Source: UBA5072 sp041737175 (GTDB lineage: Bacteria; Bacteroidota; Bacteroidia; Bacteroidales; UBA10428). Taken from it: a stretch of 64,000 nucleotides of DNA. The stretch is taken from NCBI GenBank assembly GCA_041737175.1, contig JBGSSF010000005.1:1-64000 (forward strand), in the 5' to 3' direction. Each line of letters begins with the position of its first letter. Position 1 is the first letter of the stretch. Positions 33,526-42,812 of this stretch are shown here, one piece after another. The notes beneath the pieces are model-generated. The model was given only the letters and a program-made list of their open reading frames with translations, was not told the origin of the DNA and did not search any database. A program made the translations under genes and the position numbers.

Positions 33526-34215
33526 ATGATTACTACTATTCTTCTATTGGCTCAGTCCGCAGGCACCGAATATACCATGCAAATGACCGAAACCACAAGC
33601 TCTGGTCAGATCTCATTCCTGACTCTTTTTCTGAAAGGCGGGTATATCCTTTTCCCGATTGTGCTGTTATCTTTTGTTTCAGTTTACCTGATTATTAAAA
33701 AATACCTGGATATCCATAAAAGCATGGGTATCGACCCGGGTTATGTGGCCCATTTTAACGACCTCCTGATAAAAGGGGACATGAAAGCGGCGGCAAATCA
33801 TCTCCATCAGGATAGCTCATCCTATTCCAACATTTTCAGGCATGTGTTGGGGAAAGTAGGCAAATCCAACGAGGAAATTGAAAGCACTATTGAAACCGCA
33901 ACCAACATCGAAGTTGCCCGGGTGAGCAAGCACCTTGGCTATCTCGGGCTTATTGCCGGTATTGCGCCCATGCTAGGATTTATCGGAACCATTTCCGGTA
34001 TTATAAAAATATTTTACAACATTTCATTGACCGACAATATCAGCATCGGTATCATTTCGGGGGGATTGTATGAAAAAATGATCTCCAGCGGAAGCGGACT
34101 GATTGTAGGTATCATTGCATTCACCGGCTATCATATGCTGAGCATGAGAATTGACCGTTTCATCTCCAAGGTGGAGGAAGAAGCTTTTGAATTTATGAAT
34201 ATTGTCAGCCGGTAA
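33526..34215 (+). CDS. exbB: ExbB/TolQ/MotA family proton channel protein
   Basis: The 229-residue protein has three membrane helices (about 30-50, 125-150 and 170-195). The conserved region LGLIAGIAPMLGFIGTISGII lies in the second. It forms the inner-membrane pump with ExbD that energises TonB. It lies 80 bp after tonB and 3 bp before exbD. A TolQ role is possible in principle, but tonB next door favours ExbB. Confidence 0.93.
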   Translation: MITTILLLAQSAGTEYTMQMTETTSSGQISFLTLFLKGGYILFPIVLLSFVSVYLIIKKYLDIHKSMGIDPGYVAHFNDLLIKGDMKAAANHLHQDSSSYSNIFRHVLGKVGKSNEEIESTIETATNIEVARVSKHLGYLGLIAGIAPMLGFIGTISGIIKIFYNISLTDNISIGIISGGLYEKMISSGSGLIVGIIAFTGYHMLSMRIDRFISKVEEEAFEFMNIVSR

Positions 34216-34218
34216 CCC

Positions 34219-34623
34219 ATGAAGATCAAGCGAAGGCACGAATTCAAACCGGAGGTTGCCACAGCATCGCTGAATGACATCATGTTCTTCCTGCTGCTGT
34301 TTTTCCTCATCGTTTCAACATTTGCCAATCCGCATGTAATCAGGCTCTTTTTACCCAAGGCCAATTCAAGCCAGACCATTGCGAAAAAGCAAATGACGCT
34401 GTCTATTACAAAGAAGAGACTGTATTACCTTGATGAAAAACCCATCCTGTATCAGGATCTGGAATCGGAGCTGACTGCGGTTAAATCCTCACTTCCTGAT
34501 GTGACTATCGTTGTGCGGGCCGATGCATCGCTCACCATCCAGGACCTGGTGGATGTGCTGCAGGTTGGAAGTAATCTGGATATTAAGATGATATTGGCTA
34601 CGGAGAAGAAAGGTGGAAATTAA
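34219..34623 (+). CDS. exbD: ExbD/TolR family biopolymer transport protein
   Basis: The 134-residue protein has one membrane helix (about 17-37, LNDIMFFLLLFFLIVSTFA) that includes the proton-carrying Asp. A periplasmic domain with VVRADASLTIQDLVDVLQ follows. It works with ExbB. Only one ExbD is present, whereas many Bacteroidota operons have two in tandem. Confidence 0.93.
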   Translation: MKIKRRHEFKPEVATASLNDIMFFLLLFFLIVSTFANPHVIRLFLPKANSSQTIAKKQMTLSITKKRLYYLDEKPILYQDLESELTAVKSSLPDVTIVVRADASLTIQDLVDVLQVGSNLDIKMILATEKKGGN

Positions 34624-34732
34624 TTGTATGTACTGATTTGGTTTTGTTAACAGGTGTGTTCATTGTGTGTTGGGATTGAGTTAGAGAAATCAGTAACACT
34701 GTTTAGGCTTATCTTTAAATCGTTATATACAC

Positions 34733-36604
34733 ATGAAAAAGTTTTTTGCATTGTCCGCGATCAGGATCTTTCTTGTTTTATCTGTTTACCCGCAGCCTTT
34801 ACCTATAAAATACGGGAAGATCGATACCCTTCAATTGAAATTGAAGACCTATGAGAAAGACCCTACGGTTTCTGCAGTGGTACTTTGTGACCTGGGGATA
34901 TTTGACCCCAATACCTTTACCTTTTGGAGACACCTTCGTATTAAAATACTTAAAAAAGAGGGGGCCTGGTTTGTGAACCAGATCGTGAATACACCCACTA
35001 AAAGTACAATCAAAGGTTGTACCTATAACTATGTTGACGGAAAAATAAAAGAAAGCCGCCTGCGGGACGAATCCATATTCAGGGAACATGTCAGGGTCAA
35101 TCTTGAACGTTTCAGGGTCACAATGCCTGATGTTATTGACGGTTCAATAGTAGAGCTGTATTATTCATTCCAGGGACTTCCCATGGAATGGCACTTTCAA
35201 CATATCATTCCGGTGGAATGGAGTGAACTTCGCATACCCGATTCAAGGTTTTTAACATTCAATAAGGTTTTCTTCGGGTTTCATCCCCTGGCAGTCAACC
35301 ATCCCAACCAATGGATCGCCAAAGATGTACCGGCCCTGAAGGAAGAACCATTTATGAATTCAATGACCAATTATCTTACCCGATTTGAGATAGAATTATC
35401 GGATGTTTCTTTTCCAGGATTGTATCTGAATTTTACGACCTCATGGGACGATGTGAACAGAAAATTGCTTGAGAATGAATATTTTGGAGTTCAGCTAAAC
35501 GATATGGCATTCTACCTGAATGAAGTAGCCAAAAACATTCAGAAAGTCAGTCCAACGCCAGAATACAAGCTTTTGGCTGCCTATAATTATGTGAAAAGAC
35601 AGGTCAAATGGACCGATGAGTGCAGTTTGTTTACCAGGGGCCAGCTTTCCGAAGCCAATAAAAATCATGCCGGCAATTCAGCGGAAGTGAACCTCATCCT
35701 GATTAAACTGCTGAAGAAACTTGACTTTGAAGTATACCCTGTTGCCTTAAGCACCCGGGATAACGGTATTATTTCTCATTCTTTTCCTACGATTCAAAAA
35801 TTAAATTACGTCATTGCTCTTGTATTCCTGAATAAAACACCTGTTTTCCTGGATGCCACAGAGGAAGAACTCCCGCTCGGCTTTCTGCCTGAAAGATGTC
35901 TAAACGGCCAGGGCAGGATCATCCATGAAACCAAATCGGGTTGGATAGACCTGCCCGCAGATAAAAAATCAAAAACTGCAGTCTATGCCAATTATACCAT
36001 TACACCGGATCTTGAAATTAAGGGAACCGTTGATTATGCCCTGCATGAATTCGCCGCATTGAATTTCAGGGAAGAATACAAGAAATTTACCAGCCCTGAA
36101 GAATATGTAGCAGACCAGGAATCAAAATCTCCGGGATTAACCATTAGTAATCTTAGTATTCAGAATCTGGACAGCCTGAATTTACCCGTAAATGTCAAAC
36201 ACGAAACTTCCATCGGCAACCGGATCGACGATCTGGGTGCGGTTATAAGCATGAATCCTTTACTGTTCAATCGGATGACAACGTCCCCGTTCAAGGAGAA
36301 AGAAAGAAAATTCCCTGTTGATTTTGCGTTTCCGATAGAAGAAAGAATAACTGTACAATTTTCCATTCCAGAAGGTTATATAATTTCTGAAATCCCAGAA
36401 GCCATGAATCTTGTACTTCCCGAGAAAAAGGGAGCTTACAGATACCAGGTTATCGCCACTCAAAATCTCGTGAAGTTAATTACCAAATTAACAATTGACG
36501 AAGTTGTCTTTACCGAAAGTGAGTATGAAATATTGCGCGAATTCTATAATCAGATTATTACCAAACAAGCGGAGACAATCATACTAAGAAAAGCAGATTC
36601 CTAA
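34733..36604 (+). CDS. DUF3857 protein with degenerate transglutaminase fold
   Basis: The 623-residue exported protein has a signal peptide, an N-terminal DUF3857-like beta domain and a transglutaminase-like core (about 285-400). Aligned to the next gene, the catalytic Cys position (GDCKA) is GNSAE and the His position (FNHAI) is LNYVI, so Cys and His are Ser and Tyr. Only the Asp region (FLDATEE) remains. It is therefore unlikely to have transglutaminase or protease activity. Such inactive members are common in Bacteroidota and their role is unknown. It lies 41 bp before its probably active paralogue. Confidence 0.85.
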   Translation: MKKFFALSAIRIFLVLSVYPQPLPIKYGKIDTLQLKLKTYEKDPTVSAVVLCDLGIFDPNTFTFWRHLRIKILKKEGAWFVNQIVNTPTKSTIKGCTYNYVDGKIKESRLRDESIFREHVRVNLERFRVTMPDVIDGSIVELYYSFQGLPMEWHFQHIIPVEWSELRIPDSRFLTFNKVFFGFHPLAVNHPNQWIAKDVPALKEEPFMNSMTNYLTRFEIELSDVSFPGLYLNFTTSWDDVNRKLLENEYFGVQLNDMAFYLNEVAKNIQKVSPTPEYKLLAAYNYVKRQVKWTDECSLFTRGQLSEANKNHAGNSAEVNLILIKLLKKLDFEVYPVALSTRDNGIISHSFPTIQKLNYVIALVFLNKTPVFLDATEEELPLGFLPERCLNGQGRIIHETKSGWIDLPADKKSKTAVYANYTITPDLEIKGTVDYALHEFAALNFREEYKKFTSPEEYVADQESKSPGLTISNLSIQNLDSLNLPVNVKHETSIGNRIDDLGAVISMNPLLFNRMTTSPFKEKERKFPVDFAFPIEERITVQFSIPEGYIISEIPEAMNLVLPEKKGAYRYQVIATQNLVKLITKLTIDEVVFTESEYEILREFYNQIITKQAETIILRKADS

Positions 36605-36645
36605 AAAATCGTTGTCCTGATCACATAATTAAGTATCATACCCGA

Positions 36646-38586
36646 ATGAGTGCCAATAAACCCTTCTGCAAATCCCTTCTGATCATTCCCCTGATCATGA
36701 TGTTTGGGATACCTGATCTGATCTCAGCCGACAATAAGGCCATCAAATATCCGGTAAATGAAATTCCGGAAGAGCTTAAATCAAACGCCATGGCTGTGAT
36801 CCGGAATGAAGAAAAGAAACTCAAAATTTCCAGCCCCGATTACGCAGAAATGGAAACATCATTTGCCATCACAATTCTGAACGAAAATGCGTTGCAGTAC
36901 ACCATTTTTATTGAGTTTTACAGCACGTTTGATAGAATCTTCAATATATCCGGCAAAGTATACAATGCCCTGGGTGAAAAGGTTGAACAAATGCAGTTCG
37001 ATGAAGTTATTGATCACAGCGCCATATCCTTTTCAAGTTTATATGATGATAACCGTGTAAAATACTATGAGCCACATTACCGGACCTATCCCTACACCGT
37101 GGAATATAGTTTTACTACCTACTATTATGGATTCCTGTCATTTCCTGAATGGTTCCCCGGAAGGACAAACAATATTTCTGTTCAACGTTCCGTATTTGAT
37201 GTAAAAGCAGATAATTCGGTTTCATTCCGCTATTTCAACAGAAATACGGATATTAAGCCCGAAATTATTCACAATAAAAACAACACGACATACACCTGGG
37301 TAATGGAAAACCAACCTGCCCTGGCAGAACAACCCTGGTGCCAGTCCGTGATGGACTACCTGCCGGGTATCCTTTTTTCTCCCAATGAGTTTTCTTTCGA
37401 TGGATATACGGGTAATTATTCCAGCTGGTATTCATTTGGCCAATGGATTAAGGAAATCAACAAAGATCGTGATCAACTGAGTTACGAATCCAGGGTTTTT
37501 CTTAATGAGATGGTCAGGGATTGCGATTCTGATTATGCAAAAGCCAAAATGCTTTATGAATATATGCAAAAAAAGACCAGGTATGTAAGTATTCAGGTCG
37601 GTATCGGTGGATGGCAACCCTTTAAGGCCGAGGATGTAAACCGACTCGGATATGGGGATTGCAAAGCACTGGCCAATTATTTAAAAGCCCTGTTTTATGC
37701 AGTTGGCATTCAATCCTATTATACCCTGGTCCGGGCAGGAGAAAATGCCCCTTCCATCATCAGGGAATTCCCTTCTCAACAGTTCAATCATGCTATCCTC
37801 TGTCTTCCGCTGGACACAGATACCTTATGGATCGAATGCACGAACCCGCATTTGCCTTTTGCGTATATCGGCACTTTTACCGATGACAGGGATGTTTTGT
37901 TGATAGATAATGATGGAGGAAAACTGGTTCATACCAAAACATACAGCATTTCCGAAAACTCAAGGACAGTGAAAGTATCATTGACCATTGACAGCAATGG
38001 CAATGCGGAAATGATCGTACGTAGAAAATTCGCTGGATCATTTTTCGATGACAAACTGCAAACCTATCTTTCTGATTATGAACAGCAAAAGAAAATATTA
38101 TATGAGGAAATGAACCTGCCCGGGATGTCCATTGACAGTTTCCGATTTACCAGGGGGGAAGCAACTATTCCCTGGATTGAGCAATCACTGGGAGTATCGG
38201 TGCCAAATTACTGCAGTCAGGCAGGTTCACGCATGCTTGTCCAGTTAAACAGGCTTCCTGCCCTGCAGGTAATACCCAAAAAGGTTGGATCCAGAAAAGC
38301 GGACGTGATCATTAAAAGATCCTTTACCGCGGTTGATACCATTGAATATATACTTCCTGAAAACTATCAGCCTGAATCATTGCCGTCACCCAAAGACCAG
38401 GTCTCTGTGTTCGGTCAGTGCGAGTATACCTGCTTTCAAAAAAACGAAAGGGTAATTTATGTTCGTAAGTTTCATATTAAAAAAGGAACCTATCCTCCTT
38501 CGGCCTATGACAGTCTCGTCGATTTTTTAAAAAATACTACCCTGCAGGATATGGCAAAAATGAGTCTGATAAGAAAACCCGGCTGA
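36646..38586 (+). CDS. DUF3857/transglutaminase-like protein
   Basis: The 646-residue exported protein has a signal peptide, DUF3857 domain (about 50-230) and transglutaminase-like core (about 265-400). The catalytic triad is intact: Cys in LGYGDCKALANYL, His in QFNHAILCL and the acidic region at TLWIECTNPHLP. It has a C-terminal beta domain. Substrate unknown; related proteins are periplasmic or surface-exposed. It shares architecture with the upstream gene and probably its transcript. Confidence 0.88.
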   Translation: MSANKPFCKSLLIIPLIMMFGIPDLISADNKAIKYPVNEIPEELKSNAMAVIRNEEKKLKISSPDYAEMETSFAITILNENALQYTIFIEFYSTFDRIFNISGKVYNALGEKVEQMQFDEVIDHSAISFSSLYDDNRVKYYEPHYRTYPYTVEYSFTTYYYGFLSFPEWFPGRTNNISVQRSVFDVKADNSVSFRYFNRNTDIKPEIIHNKNNTTYTWVMENQPALAEQPWCQSVMDYLPGILFSPNEFSFDGYTGNYSSWYSFGQWIKEINKDRDQLSYESRVFLNEMVRDCDSDYAKAKMLYEYMQKKTRYVSIQVGIGGWQPFKAEDVNRLGYGDCKALANYLKALFYAVGIQSYYTLVRAGENAPSIIREFPSQQFNHAILCLPLDTDTLWIECTNPHLPFAYIGTFTDDRDVLLIDNDGGKLVHTKTYSISENSRTVKVSLTIDSNGNAEMIVRRKFAGSFFDDKLQTYLSDYEQQKKILYEEMNLPGMSIDSFRFTRGEATIPWIEQSLGVSVPNYCSQAGSRMLVQLNRLPALQVIPKKVGSRKADVIIKRSFTAVDTIEYILPENYQPESLPSPKDQVSVFGQCEYTCFQKNERVIYVRKFHIKKGTYPPSAYDSLVDFLKNTTLQDMAKMSLIRKPG

Positions 38587-38595
38587 TTAAAACAG

Positions 38596-39072
38596 TCATT
38601 CAAAACTGATTTGATGGATATTCCGGATTTGGTTCGGCTCGATTGCGAAAACAGCAGAAATCATATCTATTTTCCTGTACTGCTTTATCAGGATTTCCAA
38701 TTCTGAGTTATTGATTTCTCCTGATAGCCGTAAAAGAAAATCGAGATTTCTAATTTCCGGAAATAAAAACCCGTCCGGACACCGGTTCGAAATCAGATGA
38801 TAGGTCATGTACCGGCTGTCATCGGTGAAGGTAAACCTGCTGAATTCCAGATCCGTCTTTAGCTTTTGATTGTGAACAACCAGGTTGCCGGTTTTTACAA
38901 AATTCCATTTCAGCTGGTTATTGACAGCCCATACCAGCCGGTAATCGTTTTCATGGCATGAAATACCCATCAGTCTGAAACGGATGTCGTTATCAACCTT
39001 AAGTTTGAGGGTTTGCTTTTTGGAAGGAGGCATGGATTTCATGGCAGGATCAATTACCGGATAAAAGTACAA
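38596..39072 (-). CDS. IPExxxVDY-family protein
   Basis: The 158-residue protein contains FPEIRNLDF, a variant of the IPExxxVDY motif that names this small Bacteroidota family. The family typically sits beside rnc, as here (8 bp after the rnc stop, same strand). The N-terminus is uncertain; a Met about 10 residues in (MKSMPPSK) is an alternative start. No enzymatic motif is visible and the function is unknown. Its fixed place after rnc suggests a role near RNA processing or simply operon conservation. Confidence 0.8.
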   Translation of the reverse strand: MYFYPVIDPAMKSMPPSKKQTLKLKVDNDIRFRLMGISCHENDYRLVWAVNNQLKWNFVKTGNLVVHNQKLKTDLEFSRFTFTDDSRYMTYHLISNRCPDGFLFPEIRNLDFLLRLSGEINNSELEILIKQYRKIDMISAVFAIEPNQIRNIHQISFE

Positions 39073-39080
39073 AAAAAGAA

Positions 39081-39806
39081 CTACCCTTCAATGATCTGCA
39101 GCGCCTGCCTGGCGGCATTCTGTTCCGATTCCTTTTTTGAATTTCCGCTTCCCCTGCCCACAATATCATCCACGATGATCAGATGGGTAATAAACAGCGG
39201 GGAATTGCTTTGATCATCCATCTCTTCGAAACTGGTGAAATTAATGGCCTTCCTGTTTTTCTGCCCCCATTCAATGATCCTGCTTTTGAAATCTGTTTCG
39301 GTTTCAAGCAAGCGGTTTATATTGATATGGCATTGGATGATCCTTTCCAGCACAATTTTCTTTGTACGTTCATAGCCTTTATCCAGGTAAAGCGCACCGA
39401 TCAAAGCCTCCAGCGCATCACCATAAACCGATTTGTGATTATCCTTCGACATTTTGGATATGATCATATCGCCAATGCCCAGCTTAATGGCCATATGATT
39501 CAGGTTGTCACGGTTGACTATTTTGGAACGTGTTTGTGTAAGAAATCCCTCTTCCCTATCGGGAAATTTCAGGAAAAGATATTCCGCTACCATGGAATCC
39601 AGGATGGCATCACCCAGGTATTCCAGGCGCTCATTGTTAACCTTGATATCGTTGAAGATAAAATGGGATGCCGATTTGTGGACAAAGGCAAGCTGATACA
39701 ATTTGAAATTCCTGGGCCGGAATCCAAGTATCCGTTTAATTTGCCTGGTAAAACTTTTATCCGGGGTAAACAGGTACTTTTCAGATCGGATAATTGATTT
39801 AATCAC
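39081..39806 (-). CDS. rnc: Ribonuclease III
   Basis: The 241-residue protein has the catalytic domain with the signature NNERLEYLGDAILDSMVAEY and the acidic site in VYGDALEALIGALYLDKG. A C-terminal double-stranded-RNA-binding domain (about 170-240) includes VGRGSGNSKKESEQNAARQAL. It processes rRNA precursors and structured RNAs. It begins 4 bp after fabF ends, in the common acpP-fabF-rnc order. Confidence 0.97.
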   Translation of the reverse strand: MIKSIIRSEKYLFTPDKSFTRQIKRILGFRPRNFKLYQLAFVHKSASHFIFNDIKVNNERLEYLGDAILDSMVAEYLFLKFPDREEGFLTQTRSKIVNRDNLNHMAIKLGIGDMIISKMSKDNHKSVYGDALEALIGALYLDKGYERTKKIVLERIIQCHININRLLETETDFKSRIIEWGQKNRKAINFTSFEEMDDQSNSPLFITHLIIVDDIVGRGSGNSKKESEQNAARQALQIIEG

Positions 39807-39810
39807 ACTG

Positions 39811-41064
39811 TTAGGATGGGAATTTCCTGAAAATTACCGACGTATTGTGACCGCCAAAACCAAACGTATTGCTCATGGCTGCATTTACAGTCCGTTTTTG
39901 TGCCTTATTGAGTGTCAGATTGAGTTTCTGGTCAATTTCTTCATCAGGCACCGAGAAGTTTATCGTGGGCGGTATGATATCATATTTGGTAGCCAGAATG
40001 GCTGCAATGGCTTCAATAGCTCCGGCTGCCCCCAGCAGGTGACCGGTCATCGACTTGGTGCCGCTGATGTTCAGTTTGTAGGCATGTTCACCAAAAACAT
40101 TTTTAATCGCTATGGTTTCTGAAATGTCTCCAAGGGGTGTGGCAGTGCCATGAACGTTAATATAATCGATTTCTTCGGGCTTCATGTTGGCATCCTCGAG
40201 CGCATTCAGCATAACCAGCCTGGCGCCATGTCCGTCGGGATGCGGAGCAGTAAGATGGTATGCATCGGCAGAAAGACCACCTCCAGACAGTTCGGCATAA
40301 ACAGCGGCACCCCTTCTGACTGCATGCTCATATTCCTCGATCACAAGTGCACCACCGCCATCACCCATGACAAAACCATCACGGGTTTTATCAAAGGGCC
40401 TAGAGGCCGTTTTGTATTCCGCATTATTGGTTGACATGGCATGCATGGCATTGAAACCTCCGATGCCGGGTTCACAGATCCCGGCTTCAGAACCACCGGT
40501 TACGAAAACATCCGCTTTCCCTAACCGGATCAAGTTATAAGCATCGATAATGGCGTTTGTAGCAGTTGCACAAGCCGATACGGTAGCGTAATTGGGACCG
40601 CGAAAACCGTATTTAATGGATATTTGCCCGGCGGCAATATCGGTGATCATTTTAGGAATAAAAAAGGGATTGAACCGGGGTATTGAATTCCCCCTGAAAT
40701 ATTCTCCCACTTCATTTAAAAATGTATTGAATCCGCCAATGCCTGAACCGAAGATCACCCCTACCCTGTCTTTGTTAACGGTTTCAAGGTTCAGCCCTGA
40801 GTCTTTCACGGCTTCTTCAGATGCAACCAGGGCATATATGGTGAAAAGATCTAATTTCCTGACCTCCTTACGGTCGAAGTAATCTTCGGGATTGAAGTTT
40901 TTGACTTCACAGGCGAATTTGGTCTTAAAATTTTCGGTGTTAAAACGAGTAATCAGATTTGCCCCGCTGCGTCCTTGTATTAAACTATCCCAATAATCTT
41001 TTACATTATTGCCCAGGGGGGTTACCGCGCCAAGGCCGGTAACTACTACTCGCTTCAACTCCAT
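39811..41064 (-). CDS. fabF: Beta-ketoacyl-ACP synthase II
   Basis: The 417-residue protein is a complete KASII. It has the active-site Cys in VSACATATNAI (about 165), His in NVHGTATPLGD and His in MTGHLLGAAGAIEA. It extends acyl-ACP chains in type II fatty-acid synthesis. It follows acpP by 27 bp. Confidence 0.98.
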   Translation of the reverse strand: MELKRVVVTGLGAVTPLGNNVKDYWDSLIQGRSGANLITRFNTENFKTKFACEVKNFNPEDYFDRKEVRKLDLFTIYALVASEEAVKDSGLNLETVNKDRVGVIFGSGIGGFNTFLNEVGEYFRGNSIPRFNPFFIPKMITDIAAGQISIKYGFRGPNYATVSACATATNAIIDAYNLIRLGKADVFVTGGSEAGICEPGIGGFNAMHAMSTNNAEYKTASRPFDKTRDGFVMGDGGGALVIEEYEHAVRRGAAVYAELSGGGLSADAYHLTAPHPDGHGARLVMLNALEDANMKPEEIDYINVHGTATPLGDISETIAIKNVFGEHAYKLNISGTKSMTGHLLGAAGAIEAIAAILATKYDIIPPTINFSVPDEEIDQKLNLTLNKAQKRTVNAAMSNTFGFGGHNTSVIFRKFPS

Positions 41065-41091
41065 AAATGACAGTTTTTGTAAATAACTGAT

Positions 41092-41331
41092 TTACTTCTT
41101 TACGTTCTCATCAATGTACTTGATTGCGTCACCAACGGTGGAGATGTTTTCAGCAGCATCATCAGGGATTCCGATGTTGAATTCTTTTTCAAATTCCATG
41201 ATCAGCTCAACAGTATCCAAAGAATCTGCACCCAAATCATTGGTGAAACTGGCTTCGGGGGTAACTTCGCTTTCGTCAACACCTAATTTGTCTACAATGA
41301 TGGCTTTTACTCTTGATGCAATGTCTGACAT
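41092..41331 (-). CDS. acpP: Acyl carrier protein
   Basis: The 79-residue acidic protein has the phosphopantetheine-attachment Ser in LGADSLDTVELIM (about 37). It carries growing acyl chains for FabF. It is first gene of the acpP-fabF-rnc-IPExxxVDY cluster and has a good promoter upstream. Confidence 0.98.
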   Translation of the reverse strand: MSDIASRVKAIIVDKLGVDESEVTPEASFTNDLGADSLDTVELIMEFEKEFNIGIPDDAAENISTVGDAIKYIDENVKK

Positions 41332-41376
41332 AATACCAAGTTTTAATTATTACTTAAAATTTTAAAAAATGTGCTG

Positions 41377-41408
41377 CAAAGAAAATGCAATAATAAGGAA
41401 AAAACAAA
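41377..41408 (-). promoter_or_regulatory. Candidate promoter of acpP
   Basis: On the minus strand TTTG (41405-41408) is followed after 20 nt by TTTCTTTG (41377-41384), one mismatch from TAnnTTTG. It lies about 45 nt before the acpP start. Confidence 0.55.
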
Positions 41409-41494
41409 CAAATTTTTATTTTTATTTGGCTTTTAGCTATTTATTCGTCAATTTTCAATTATATTTCATTGATAAATAATAATTTAAAGAAAAG

Positions 41495-42064
41495 ATGCCC
41501 CAAATTGCACTATTTGCTTCGGGATCAGGCACCAACGCTGAAAATATTATCCGGTACTTTCGAAATGAGCCACAGGTAAGGATCTCCTGCATCTGCACAA
41601 ATCGTTCGGATGCCTACGTTATCACCCGTGCTCAACAGCATGATATACCCGTGCTTGTCTTTTCCAGGACTGACTTTTACCAGACTGGTATTGTGCATAA
41701 CTATCTGATTGATTACAAGATCGACTGGATCATCCTGGCGGGATTTCTCTGGCTTGTTCCGGACTACCTCATTGATGGCTATCCGAACCGGATTATCAAC
41801 ATTCACCCGGCCCTGTTGCCAAAATATGGCGGAAAGGGTATGTACGGTCACCATGTGCATCAGGCTGTGATTGATAATCATGAAGCCTTATCAGGAATTA
41901 CAATCCATTTTGTAAATCATGAATATGACCGGGGAAATATAATTTTCCAGGCCACCTGTCCGGTTGAACCCGGAGACACCCCTGACACGCTGGCCGCCAG
42001 GGTGCATGAGCTGGAGTATGAATATTTTCCAAAGATCATTGAACAGGAAGTGTTAAAACGATAA
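41495..42064 (+). CDS. purN: Phosphoribosylglycinamide formyltransferase
   Basis: The 189-residue protein has FASGSGTNAENI for substrate phosphate binding, the active region NIHPALLPKYGGKGMYG and ITIHFVNHEYDRGNIIFQ. It formylates GAR in purine synthesis. It diverges from acpP and is followed by the second CAACCACAA repeat element. Confidence 0.95.
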   Translation: MPQIALFASGSGTNAENIIRYFRNEPQVRISCICTNRSDAYVITRAQQHDIPVLVFSRTDFYQTGIVHNYLIDYKIDWIILAGFLWLVPDYLIDGYPNRIINIHPALLPKYGGKGMYGHHVHQAVIDNHEALSGITIHFVNHEYDRGNIIFQATCPVEPGDTPDTLAARVHELEYEYFPKIIEQEVLKR

Positions 42065-42071
42065 AAAAAAT

Positions 42072-42150
42072 GGTTGTGAGGGTTGTGTTGGTTGTGAAGA
42101 TTATGTGCTGAACAACCACAACAACCACAACAACCACAACAACCACAACT
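42072..42150. repeat. CAACCACAA inverted/tandem repeat element, copy 2
   Basis: GGTTGTG-type units (42072-42097) are followed by four CAACCACAA 9-mers (42113-42150). The two sides are complementary and can fold. It lies between purN and the TTG start of the TatD-like gene. Its design matches 19971-20038. Confidence 0.75.
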
Positions 42151-42152
42151 AA

Positions 42153-42809
42153 TTGAAATACGTCGACATCCATACCCACACCTACTACCATGACCCTGAG
42201 GTTACCCTGGTACTCAACCTCTTCCCCGATGAATCGGACAAGCTGGAACTGCCAGCCCTCTTTTCTGTCGGTCTTCACCCATGGCACGTCAATGAGCTTA
42301 CCTGGGAAAAACAGGCGGAACGTGTCAGAATTTCACTGGATGACAAAAAGGTAATCGCTGCGGGAGAAGCCGGACTCGATAAGACAGTGGACAACTCTTA
42401 TGAAATCCAACAGCTGGCCTTTCATGCGCAATTAGCTGCTGCGGAATCCGTAAAAAAACCGCTTATCATTCATTGTGTCAGGTCATACAGTGAATTGCTG
42501 GCTTTCCGGAAAAAATCGGATCTGTCACTTCCCTGGATATTCCATTGGTTTAATGCGGATGAGCAGATCGCTACGGAACTGATCCGCAAAAACTGCTTCC
42601 TTTCTTTCGGACATATGCTGTTCAATGAGCAAAGCAAGGCCTTCAGGGTTTTCAGAACAGTGAACCTTGAGCATGTGTTTTTTGAAACCGATGACGCCGG
42701 TTATTCAATACACCAGGTATACGAGAAAGCTGCTGCCATCAGAAATGCCAAAACAGCAGACCTGAAAACCCAAATATTGGATAACTTCGGCCGATGTTTT
42801 CAACTTTAG
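42153..42809 (+). CDS. TatD-family metal-dependent hydrolase
   Basis: The 218-residue protein begins at TTG, just past a repeat; no ATG fits. Metal ligands are recognisable: DIHTHTYYHD, GLHPWHV, GEAGLDK, IIHCVRSY, IFHWFNADEQ and ETDDAGYSI. TatD-type enzymes are DNases or deoxyribonuclease-like hydrolases, but substrate is unproven here. It is shorter than the typical 255-265 residues. tcdA starts 3 bp downstream, so both are co-translated. Confidence 0.88.
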   Translation: MKYVDIHTHTYYHDPEVTLVLNLFPDESDKLELPALFSVGLHPWHVNELTWEKQAERVRISLDDKKVIAAGEAGLDKTVDNSYEIQQLAFHAQLAAAESVKKPLIIHCVRSYSELLAFRKKSDLSLPWIFHWFNADEQIATELIRKNCFLSFGHMLFNEQSKAFRVFRTVNLEHVFFETDDAGYSIHQVYEKAAAIRNAKTADLKTQILDNFGRCFQL

Positions 42810-42812
42810 TCT

